Positions 1-6,396 of a stretch of 7,646 nucleotides of DNA are shown in pieces. Within the stretch, counting starts at the first letter, position 1. Each line of letters begins with the position of its first letter. The DNA is from an uncultured Coriobacteriaceae bacterium (GTDB taxonomy: Bacteria > Actinomycetota > Coriobacteriia > Coriobacteriales > QAMH01). The translations under genes were made by a program, and so were the position numbers. The stretch spans positions 1 through 7,646 of the forward strand of contig CACZQA010000141.1 in NCBI GenBank assembly GCA_902783175.1. Direction: 5' to 3'. The notes under the pieces were generated by a model. It saw nothing but the letters and a program-made list of their open reading frames with translations, did no database searches and was not told the DNA's origin.

Positions 1-654
1 GCCAAAGGGGCCGACCTGGTCGAGCGAGGAACCGAAGGCGACGACGCCATAGCGGCTCACGACGCCGTAGGTGGGTTTCATGCCGACCACGCCGCAGAAG
101 CTGCCTGGCTGGCGGATGGAACCGCCGGTATCGGAGCCGAGCGAGACGGTGGTCATACCCGCGGCCACGCAGGCGGCAGAACCGCCGGAAGAGCCGCCGG
201 GCACGCGCTCGAGGTCCCAGGGGTTCATGGTCTTGCCGAAGTACGAGGTCTCGGTCGAGGAGCCGAACGCGAACTCGTCCATGTTCGTCTTGCCGATGGG
301 GATGCCGCCGGCGTTGATCGCGTTCGCGACGCACGTGGCGTCATAGGGGCTCACGTAGGTCTCGAGCATGCGGCTTGCGCAGGTCGTGTGCGTGCCGGTG
401 AGGTTCATGTTGTCCTTGAAGGCGATGGGAACGCCGGCCAGGTTGCCGAGCTCGTCGCCTGCCGCGATGGCAGCGTCGAGCTTGTCGGCCTGCGCATAGG
501 CCAGCTCGGGCGTCAGCTCGAGAAATGCGTGGATGTCCTTGTCCTGCGCCTCGATCTCGGCGAACGCGGCATCGGCGAGCTCGCGTGCGGAGAACTGCTT
601 GGCGGAAAGGCCGTCGCGGATCTGCCTGATCGTGAGCTGCTTGTAGTCCTGCAT
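1..654 (-). CDS. gatA: Aspartyl/glutamyl-tRNA amidotransferase subunit A, N-terminal part (cut by left edge)
   Basis: This is the amidase subunit of GatCAB. It hydrolyses glutamine and passes the ammonia to GatB, which converts misacylated Glu-tRNA(Gln) and/or Asp-tRNA(Asn) to the correct amide. The visible 218 codons (family length about 480-490) start MQDYKQLTIRQIRDGLSAKQ and stay open to the window edge. The amidase signature is clear. The catalytic Lys is K80 in GVPIAFKDN, the cis-Ser is S155 in PGGSSGGSA, and the nucleophile is S179 in GSDTGGSIRQP; this is the Lys-Ser-Ser triad of the family. The ATG shares one base with the gatC stop (TGATG), so translation is probably coupled, and only a weak G-rich Shine-Dalgarno (GAGGGG) precedes it. 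The C-terminal half lies outside the window, and gatB would be expected beyond it. Confidence 0.96.
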   Translation of the reverse strand, partial: MQDYKQLTIRQIRDGLSAKQFSARELADAAFAEIEAQDKDIHAFLELTPELAYAQADKLDAAIAAGDELGNLAGVPIAFKDNMNLTGTHTTCASRMLETYVSPYDATCVANAINAGGIPIGKTNMDEFAFGSSTETSYFGKTMNPWDLERVPGGSSGGSAACVAAGMTTVSLGSDTGGSIRQPGSFCGVVGMKPTYGVVSRYGVVAFGSSLDQVGPFG

Positions 655-959
655 CAGCGATCGCCCCCCTCGCCCAAGATGGAGGGAATCTCGAAGCAGC
701 CGTCTTGGACCGAGTCGCTGTTCTGCAAAGCGACCTCGCGCGGGAACGGAGCGACGACCACGTCTTCGCGCATGACGTTGGAAAGGTCGCCGATCGGGTG
801 GAACGTGGGCTCGACCCCCTCGAGGTCGTATTCGGTGATGGGTTTCAAGGTCTCGATGATGCTGTTAAGGTCACGCTGCATCTCCGTTACCTCCTCATCG
901 GTCAACCCGATGCGGACGTATTCGGCGATGTCGCGAACGTCTTGCTCAGATAGCGTCAC
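654..959 (-). CDS. gatC: Aspartyl/glutamyl-tRNA amidotransferase subunit C
   Basis: GatC is the small subunit that wraps between GatA and GatB and stabilises the amidotransferase. The protein is 101 aa, the usual length. The N-terminal helical part (LSEQDVRDIAEYVRIGLTDEE) and the central segment LNSIIETLKPITEYDLEGVEP, followed by the MREDVV element, match the GatC pattern. The start is GTG, nine bases downstream of AGGAGG, which lies inside the last codons of hom. It begins 4 bases after the hom stop and shares one base with the gatA start, so hom-gatC-gatA is almost certainly co-transcribed. Placing gatC first agrees with the common gatC-gatA-gatB order. Confidence 0.95.
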   Translation of the reverse strand: MTLSEQDVRDIAEYVRIGLTDEEVTEMQRDLNSIIETLKPITEYDLEGVEPTFHPIGDLSNVMREDVVVAPFPREVALQNSDSVQDGCFEIPSILGEGGDR

Positions 960-963
960 GTGC

Positions 964-2247
964 TTATTCCTCCTCGACGCGAATGATGGTTCCTATTTCC
1001 TTGATGGAGGCGAGCGCCTCGATTTCGGTCAGGGCTTTCTCGACGTTTGCCTCGAGCGCATGGTGGGTCATGAAGATGAGCTCGGCGCTCTCGCGGTCCG
1101 TCGTCGGCTGGATCATGCTCCTGATGGAGACGCCGTTATCGGCGAAAACGCGGCTGACGGCAGCGAGCACGCCGCGTTCGTCGTTTGCGACGATGCGCAG
1201 GTAGAACTTGGCGTTGAGCTGGCCGACGTCCCTGATGGGCAGGCGGTCGGTGCAGGTGCAGCCGTCAAGCGGCTTGACGTCGAGCACGATGCGCTTGGCC
1301 GCCTCGATGACGTCGCCCATGACGGCAGATGCGGCAGGTCCAGCGCCCGCGCCCTCGCCGAAGAACATGCAGTCCCCCACGGCGTCTCCGGTCACGTAGA
1401 TGGCGTTGTAGACACCGCACACGCTGGCGAGCTGATGGCTTTCGGGGATCATGGTGGGGTGCACGCGCACGTCGATGCCGTCGTCGAGCTTGTGGGCGAT
1501 GGCGAGCAGCTTGACGCGGTAGCCCATCTCCTTTGCATAGTGCAGGTCGATCTGCTTGATGGTGCTGATGCCCTCCGTGTAGACGTCCTCGAGCACGACG
1601 CGCGAGTTGAAGGCAATCGAGGACAGGATGGCGATCTTGGCCGCGGCGTCATGTCCCTCGACATCTGCCGTGGGGTCTGCCTCGGCAAAGCCGCGCTCCT
1701 GCGCCTCTTTCAGCGCCTCTTCGTAGGACAGGCCGTCTTCCATGCGCGTGAGCATGTAGTTGGTCGTGCCGTTGACGATGCCGAGCACGGACGTGATCTC
1801 GTTGCCCGTGAGCTGGTGCTTCATGGGCTGGATGATGGGGATCCCGCCTCCGACGGATGCCTCGAACAAGATCTCGACGCCGTTTTTCTCCGCGGTGTCG
1901 AAGATCTCCTTGCCGCGCGTGGCCATGAGGGCCTTGTTCGCCGTCACAACCGTCTTGCCGGCGTTGAGCGCGTCGAGCACGACATCTGCCGCAAAGCCGA
2001 CGCCGCCGACGAGCTCGACGACGATGTCGATGGCGGGGTCTTCGACGATCTCGCGATAGGACTCGACGATCCTGTCCTCGGGCACTCCGAGCGCGCGGAG
2101 CTTCGAGAGCGTTCTCGTGGTCGCCTTGGCGAGATTCAGATCGACGCCCTGGTGGCGCAGAAACTCGTCGTGGTGCTTCTGGAGAATGCTGATGAAACCG
2201 CCGCCGACCGTTCCGCTGCCGACCAAGCCGATGTTCACCGTGCGCAT
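964..2247 (-). CDS. hom: Homoserine dehydrogenase with C-terminal ACT domain
   Basis: This cytoplasmic enzyme reduces aspartate-4-semialdehyde to homoserine with NAD(P)H, the branch point to threonine and methionine. The protein is 427 aa from the chosen start, typical of the Gram-positive monofunctional form with no aspartokinase fusion. Residues 5-17 hold the Rossmann loop (IGLVGSGTVGGG). VVTANKALMA at about 100-109 and NGTTNYMLTRM at about 159-169 are family motifs. The signature AEADPTADVEGHDAAAK at about 188-204 contains the catalytic Asp/Lys region. Residues about 348-425 form an ACT domain (LRIVANDERGVLAAVSRVF), which in this family suggests feedback control by threonine. The ATG at 2247 is preferred over the in-frame ATG at 2274 because AAGGAGGG lies just upstream of it, while the upstream ATG directly abuts the lysA stop and has no Shine-Dalgarno. 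Using 2274 would add nine residues before the Rossmann strand. Confidence 0.96.
   Translation of the reverse strand: MRTVNIGLVGSGTVGGGFISILQKHHDEFLRHQGVDLNLAKATTRTLSKLRALGVPEDRIVESYREIVEDPAIDIVVELVGGVGFAADVVLDALNAGKTVVTANKALMATRGKEIFDTAEKNGVEILFEASVGGGIPIIQPMKHQLTGNEITSVLGIVNGTTNYMLTRMEDGLSYEEALKEAQERGFAEADPTADVEGHDAAAKIAILSSIAFNSRVVLEDVYTEGISTIKQIDLHYAKEMGYRVKLLAIAHKLDDGIDVRVHPTMIPESHQLASVCGVYNAIYVTGDAVGDCMFFGEGAGAGPAASAVMGDVIEAAKRIVLDVKPLDGCTCTDRLPIRDVGQLNAKFYLRIVANDERGVLAAVSRVFADNGVSIRSMIQPTTDRESAELIFMTHHALEANVEKALTEIEALASIKEIGTIIRVEEE
969..974 (-). promoter_or_regulatory. Ribosome binding site of gatC, embedded in the hom coding end
   Basis: AGGAGG is formed by the terminal Glu-Glu-Glu codons of hom (GAG GAG GAA TAA) and sits nine bases before the gatC GTG. 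The overlap implies that ribosomes finishing hom pass over the gatC initiation site, which favours coupled translation. Confidence 0.8.
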
Positions 2248-2250
2248 AAG

Positions 2251-2258
2251 CCCTCCTT
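2251..2258 (-). promoter_or_regulatory. Ribosome binding site that fixes the hom start
   Basis: AAGGAGGG is a near-perfect Shine-Dalgarno. It ends three bases before the ATG at 2247 (four bases from the AGGAGG core). It lies inside the longer frame beginning at 2274, so the shorter start is favoured. Confidence 0.85.
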
Positions 2259-2274
2259 CGGTCTGTCGTGTCAT

Positions 2275-3633
2275 CTAGTAGACCTCGCGTGCGAGCAGGT
2301 CGTCGTAGGTCTCGCGCCTGATGATCTCGCGAACCTTGCCGTCTTTTACCAGCACGGCGCCGGGACGAACCTGCTTGTTGTAGTTGCTCGCCATCTCGTT
2401 GCAGTAGGCGCCGGTGCCGAGCACGCAGATGATGTCGCCCGCCTTGCAGTGCTGCAGCGGCGAGTTCTTGACGATGACATCGCCGGATTCGCAGTGCTTG
2501 CCGACGACGTCGCATATCATGTCGCGCGGCTTGTCGGCGTTGTTGACGACGAAGGCCTCGTACTGCGACCCGTAGAGCGCCGTGCGGATGTTGTCGGTCA
2601 TGCCGCCGTCGACGGCGACGTACGTGCAGATGCCCGGGACCTCCTTGACGGAGCCGACGGTGTAGAGCGTGACGCCGGCGTTAGCCACGATGGAGCGTCC
2701 AGGCTCGGTGTAGATGTGGGGGTACGGGTAATCGTACTTGTCGCAGTTCTTGTGGATGGCGGACGTGACCGCGCGGGCGAACTGCGCGATGGTGGCGGGA
2801 ACGTCGTAGACGGTGTACGGGATGCCCAGTCCGCCGCCCATATCGTAGTCGCGCGCGACGAAGCCGAGCTCGTTTTTCATGTCGTTCATGAACGAGAACA
2901 TGGTGTTGGTGGCCTCGACGTAGGACTGGAGCTCGAAAATCTGCGAGCCGATATGGCAGTGGTAGCCCGAGAGCTCGATGCCGGGCAGGCTCAGCGCGTA
3001 CTTGGTGGCAGCCTCGGCAGCGCCGTTGCGGATGTTGAAGCCGAACTTGGAGTCCTCGTTGGCCGTCTGGATGTAGGCGTGCGTGTCGGCCTCGATGCCC
3101 GGGCAGATGCGCAGGATGACCCGCTGCTCGATGCCGTGGGCCACCGCCTCCTTGGAGATGCGGTCGAGCTCCTCATGGGTGTCAACGACGAAGCACGCAA
3201 CGCCCGCCTCGATGCACTCGTGGATCTCGCGCTCGGTCTTGTTGTTGCCCTGCGCGAAGACACGGTCCATCGGGAAGCCCGCTGCCTTCGCGAACGCCAG
3301 CTCGCCGCCACTCGCGACGTCGATGCCGACGCCCTCTTCGGCGACGATCTTGTCGGTGGCGACCGAGCAGAACGCCTTCGCCGCGTAGATGATGGTGCTC
3401 TGCGGGTAGCAGACCTTGAACTCGTTCACGTAGGAGCGCAGCTGGCGGCGGATGTGGTTCTCGTCGTACACGTACAGGGCCGTGCCGTACTCGCGCGCGA
3501 TGTCAAGCAGGTCGACCCCGCCGATCGTGACCTTGTTGCCCTTGACCTCCATGGTCGTGGGGGCGACTTTGAGCAGCTTGTCCGCGGTCAGGTAATCTGG
3601 CTCCAGATGCGGGCGTTTGGGTGCGATGGACAT
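2275..3633 (-). CDS. lysA: Diaminopimelate decarboxylase
   Basis: This PLP enzyme decarboxylates meso-diaminopimelate to L-lysine, the last step of lysine synthesis, and acts in the cytoplasm, probably as a homodimer. The protein is 452 aa, close to the roughly 447 aa of the mycobacterial enzyme and longer than the 420 aa E. coli form because of an N-terminal extension of about 30 residues. It is a fold-type III (alanine-racemase-like) decarboxylase. The PLP-binding Lys is K86 in IIYAAKAF. HIGSQ (227-231), MGGGLG (265-270) and EPGRSIV (310-316) line the cofactor phosphate and substrate. GKHCESGD carries the catalytic Cys C381 contributed across the dimer, and GAYCNEMASNYN near 408-419 supplies the conserved Tyr. 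The ATG has AGGAAA five bases upstream and starts 22 bases after the argS stop; hom follows. The HCESGD motif separates it from arginine and ornithine decarboxylases. Confidence 0.97.
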   Translation of the reverse strand: MSIAPKRPHLEPDYLTADKLLKVAPTTMEVKGNKVTIGGVDLLDIAREYGTALYVYDENHIRRQLRSYVNEFKVCYPQSTIIYAAKAFCSVATDKIVAEEGVGIDVASGGELAFAKAAGFPMDRVFAQGNNKTEREIHECIEAGVACFVVDTHEELDRISKEAVAHGIEQRVILRICPGIEADTHAYIQTANEDSKFGFNIRNGAAEAATKYALSLPGIELSGYHCHIGSQIFELQSYVEATNTMFSFMNDMKNELGFVARDYDMGGGLGIPYTVYDVPATIAQFARAVTSAIHKNCDKYDYPYPHIYTEPGRSIVANAGVTLYTVGSVKEVPGICTYVAVDGGMTDNIRTALYGSQYEAFVVNNADKPRDMICDVVGKHCESGDVIVKNSPLQHCKAGDIICVLGTGAYCNEMASNYNKQVRPGAVLVKDGKVREIIRRETYDDLLAREVY

Positions 3634-3655
3634 GTGACTTTCCTAACCCTCGAGA

Positions 3656-5422
3656 CTACATTTTCTCCGGTGCGCTCACGCCGAGCAGGCCGAGCGCGTT
3701 TCTGAGCACGCGTCGCGTCGCGTCTGCGGCGAACAGGCGTGCAGCTGTGAGCACATCGTCGTCGGTGAGCACGTGGCACTGGGTGTAGAACTGGTGGAAC
3801 GTGCTCGCGAGGTCCTGCGCGTAATGCGTGATGCGGAACGGCGCGAGGTCGCGTGCGCAACCTGCCGCAAGCTCCGGGAACTCGTCGATCTTTCGCGCCA
3901 GCGCGAGCTCCGCGTCGTCGACGAGCGCCGAGAGGTCGGCATCGCGTGCGATGAGCGCCTCGGCGAGCGCATCGGGACCCTGCTCTTCGGAGATACCGCG
4001 TGCCGCGGCGGCCTTGCGCAGCAGCGAGCAGATGCGCGCATGCGCGTACTGCACGTAGTAGACCGGATTGGAGGAGTCCTGCTTTTTCGCCAAGGCGATG
4101 TCGAAGTCGATGGTCTGGTCGGTCGAGCGCGAGAGCATCAGGTAGCGTGTCGCGTCGACGCCGACCTCGTCGATGAGCTCCTCGAACGTGACCATCTCGC
4201 CGGTTCGCTTGGACATGCGGACCGCCACGCCGTCCCTGAACAGGTTGACCATCTGGCCGATGACGACCTCGGGCTGGCCCGGGTGGCCGAACACGTGACC
4301 GACCGACTGAATGCGCTTGATGTAGCCATGGTGGTCGGCGCCGAGGATGTCGATGCAACGGTCGAAGCCGCGGTCGAGCTTGTTCTTATGGTAGGCGATG
4401 TCGGGCGCGAAGTAGGTGTAGGATCCGTCGGCCTTGACGAGGACGCGGTCCTTGTCGTCACCGAAATCGGTCGTCCTGAACCAGACGGCACCTTCCTTCT
4501 CGTACAGGTAGCCGCCCTCGCGCAGCGCGTCGAGCGCACGCGAGAGACGGGAGCTGCCGTCGGCATCCTTAGCGTACGTGGTGCGCTCGGAATACCAGAC
4601 GTCGAAGTCGAGGCCGAAGCTGTGGAGCAGCGCCTTCACGTGGTCGAGCACCGCGGTGTAAGCGACCTCCTTGAAGTGCGCGTCGCGCGCGGCCTCGTCG
4701 GCCTCGACCCAGGCATCCCCCTCGGAATCGAAGATGCGGGCCGCGATATCGACGATGTAGGCGCCTGCATAGCAGTTTTCCGGCAGCTCGGCGCGGTAGC
4801 TGTCCATGTTCGTGACGATCTCGTCGTGCGCCTGGGCAAGGCTGCTGCCGGCGGCGACGAGACGCGCGACCTGCAGGTAGCGGTGCGAGACGGAGTCGGC
4901 GAAGACGTTCATCTGGTTGCCGGCGTCGTTGATGTAGAACTCGCGCGTAACGTCATAGCCGGCAAACGAGAGCACGTTGGCCATCGCGTCTCCAAGCGCC
5001 GCCCAACGCCCGTGCCCGAGGTGCATGGGCCCGGTCGGGTTCGCGGAGATGAACTCGAGGTCAACCTTCACGCCATCGCCCGCATGCGTCCTGCCGTACG
5101 CGGCGTCTTGGGCGCGGACCTCCTTGAACACGTCTTGCAGGGCGGAATCGGCGAGCTTGACGTTGATGAAGCCGGGGCCGGCGACCTCGATGCGCTCGAC
5201 TGCGGGGCTTTCCATGTGGCTGGCGATGATCTCGGCGATCTGTCGGGGGTTCATGTGCGCCTGCTTGGCGAGCTTCAAGGCGACGGAGGTTGCCCAGTCG
5301 CCGTGCTCGAGGTCACGCGGACGCTCGACGCTCGGGGCGGGCAGTTCGGGCAGGGCAAGCTCTCCGCTTTGAACGGCTTGGCTCAAGGCTGAGGTGACGA
5401 GGTCTTCTACCAGTTTGCGCAC
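3656..5422 (-). CDS. argS: Arginyl-tRNA synthetase
   Basis: This class I synthetase charges tRNA(Arg) with arginine using ATP. From the GTG at 5422 the protein is 588 aa, within the usual 550-600 range. The N-terminal tRNA-recognition domain (Add1) occupies about residues 1-100. The Rossmann catalytic core then shows the HIGH signature as NPTGPMHLGHGRW (HLGH at 134-137), GADHHGYI at about 361-368 and the KMSKS loop as VRMSKRTG (MSKRT at 403-407). From about residue 452 (SNPVYYVQYAHARICSLL) begins the DALR all-helical anticodon-binding domain, running to the C-terminus. An in-frame ATG exists at 5488, but a probable -10 box lies downstream of it and the intervening 22 codons are AT-rich and do not resemble ArgS, so the GTG with AAAGGA upstream is preferred. 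It is the first gene of a tight run ending in gatA, and the argS-lysA-hom order is characteristic of Actinobacteria. Confidence 0.95.
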   Translation of the reverse strand: MRKLVEDLVTSALSQAVQSGELALPELPAPSVERPRDLEHGDWATSVALKLAKQAHMNPRQIAEIIASHMESPAVERIEVAGPGFINVKLADSALQDVFKEVRAQDAAYGRTHAGDGVKVDLEFISANPTGPMHLGHGRWAALGDAMANVLSFAGYDVTREFYINDAGNQMNVFADSVSHRYLQVARLVAAGSSLAQAHDEIVTNMDSYRAELPENCYAGAYIVDIAARIFDSEGDAWVEADEAARDAHFKEVAYTAVLDHVKALLHSFGLDFDVWYSERTTYAKDADGSSRLSRALDALREGGYLYEKEGAVWFRTTDFGDDKDRVLVKADGSYTYFAPDIAYHKNKLDRGFDRCIDILGADHHGYIKRIQSVGHVFGHPGQPEVVIGQMVNLFRDGVAVRMSKRTGEMVTFEELIDEVGVDATRYLMLSRSTDQTIDFDIALAKKQDSSNPVYYVQYAHARICSLLRKAAAARGISEEQGPDALAEALIARDADLSALVDDAELALARKIDEFPELAAGCARDLAPFRITHYAQDLASTFHQFYTQCHVLTDDDVLTAARLFAADATRRVLRNALGLLGVSAPEKM

Positions 5423-5433
5423 GGTTGGAAAAG

Positions 5434-5439
5434 TCCTTT
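5434..5439 (-). promoter_or_regulatory. Ribosome binding site supporting the argS GTG start
   Basis: AAAGGA lies 11 bases before the GTG at 5422. The spacing is slightly long, but no other in-frame start codon sits nearby; the next in-frame ATG is about 56 codons further in, inside conserved sequence. Confidence 0.6.
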
Positions 5440-5463
5440 CGTATGAAGATACAAGTACGCCCC

Positions 5464-5493
5464 ATTCTACACGGACAGCGCCACGCATGACAT
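5464..5493 (-). promoter_or_regulatory. Candidate sigma-70-type promoter of the argS-lysA-hom-gatCA run
   Basis: The -10 is TAGAAT (5464-5469, five of six to consensus). The -35 candidate is ATGTCA (5488-5493, four of six), with an 18-base spacer. A start site near 5457 would give a leader of about 35 bases before the GTG at 5422. That leader is noticeably more AT-rich than the surroundings. No T-box or other long leader structure fits in the gap. The assignment is by eye. Confidence 0.5.
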
Positions 5494-5527
5494 GCCAAAC
5501 TCGGCAAGTTGCGCACGCGAAAGACGG

Positions 5528-6325
5528 CTAGCCCTTCGATGCGAGGGCGTTGTGCTCCGTGAGATAGCCGATGCTCGCCTCCATGGCGGTCTTGGTCACC
5601 TGGCCCGTCCCGAACGAGCGCTTGGCATAGCAGCGCAGCGTGCACGAGATGCCGAACGGCTCGGTGCCGTTGACCGTGAACACGGGCGGTTTGCCCTCGT
5701 ACTGCATGCCCTCTGCGACGAGAGCCTTGGAGACGACGCCCGGAAGCTCCGCATCTACCGCGGCGATGTCGCAATGGCTGTCGAGCACGAGCGGCAACGC
5801 AACGGAGAAGTACTTCGTGAGAACGGTCACCGTGGAGGTGGTGAGCGTGGAGTTTGGGATGTTGTGGAGGTTTCCCAGCTCGTCTTGGACGAGCATCTTG
5901 CGCCAGGTGATGTCCTTCACTTCCCCTTCGATGCCGCCGACGACCACCCAGTCGCCGACGGTCGTGTCCTTGGAGAGCGTGATCAGAAGACCGCCGATGA
6001 GATTGCTGATCGTCGATTGCGCGCCCAGGGACAGCGCGATGCCTCCGACGCCCAGAGCGCCCCATAGCGGAGTCGGGTCGATGCCCAGGCACAATCTGAG
6101 CACGAGGGCGATCGCGATGACCCAGATGGTGACGCGCAGGATGTTGTTGAGGATGGAGCCGGCGACGCGCCCATCGCTTGCGGCGAGGATGATCTTGCTC
6201 ACGAACCTGACGAGCACATGAGTGAGGACGGCGGCAGCTCCGATGAGGAAAGCCGCCCCGACGATGACGCCGAGCCAGCCCCAGGTGGAGTACAAGACGG
6301 TAGATTCGATATTCAAGGCACGCAC
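5528..6325 (-). CDS. mscS: Small-conductance mechanosensitive channel, MscS family
   Basis: This inner-membrane channel opens under membrane tension to release solutes during hypo-osmotic shock. The protein is 265 aa, close to the minimal E. coli MscS (286 aa). Hydrophobic segments lie at about 14-37 (TM1), 62-80 (TM2) and 88-115 (TM3, the pore helix). TM3 has the Gly/Ala-rich packing pattern GALGVGGIALSLGAQSTISN. The beta domain follows with the hallmark VGDWVVVGGIEGEVKDITWR and the segment GNLHNIPNSTL. The C-terminal alpha/beta vestibule domain runs from about 172 to the end. The start is uncertain: GTG at 6325 has only a very close AGG, whereas a TTG three codons later (6316) is better spaced from AGGTG. 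The gene begins only a few bases after the ppaC terminator and ends 105 bases before argS. The family is sure; the exact subtype is not. Confidence 0.93.
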   Translation of the reverse strand: MRALNIESTVLYSTWGWLGVIVGAAFLIGAAAVLTHVLVRFVSKIILAASDGRVAGSILNNILRVTIWVIAIALVLRLCLGIDPTPLWGALGVGGIALSLGAQSTISNLIGGLLITLSKDTTVGDWVVVGGIEGEVKDITWRKMLVQDELGNLHNIPNSTLTTSTVTVLTKYFSVALPLVLDSHCDIAAVDAELPGVVSKALVAEGMQYEGKPPVFTVNGTEPFGISCTLRCYAKRSFGTGQVTKTAMEASIGYLTEHNALASKG

Positions 6326-6331
6326 CTATAG

Positions 6332-6374
6332 AAGCAAAAGGCGCGGTTCCGACGACGTGCCGCCGAAACCGCGC
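6332..6374 (-). terminator. Intrinsic terminator after ppaC
   Basis: On the minus strand, a 14-bp stem is formed by 6374-6361 (GCGCGGTTTCGGCG) and 6354-6341 (CGTCGGAACCGCGC), including two G-U wobble pairs. The loop is six bases, and the stem is followed by CTTTTGCTT as the T-tract. It starts 22 bases after the ppaC stop. Confidence 0.88.
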
Positions 6375-6396
6375 AGACGTAAACGAACGAGACGAC

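Noticed and set aside
388..3705. A plus-strand open frame of 1,105 codons, rich in Asp, Val, Arg and Leu
   Set aside because: It lies codon-aligned opposite four well-identified genes. Its low-complexity composition is the complement of their codons, it crosses gene borders, and it has no recognisable domain or ribosome site.
3588..4358. A minus-strand Arg-rich frame over the argS/lysA junction
   Set aside because: It is an out-of-frame shadow of argS with no domain resemblance.
3773..5392. A plus-strand open frame of 539 codons opposite argS
   Set aside because: It has the same codon-aligned shadow effect; argS is unmistakable from its HLGH and MSKRT motifs.
5423..5527. A possible terminator or T-box between mscS and argS
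   Set aside because: Only a 4-bp TGCC/GGCA hairpin without a T-run is present, and the gap is too short for a T-box leader.
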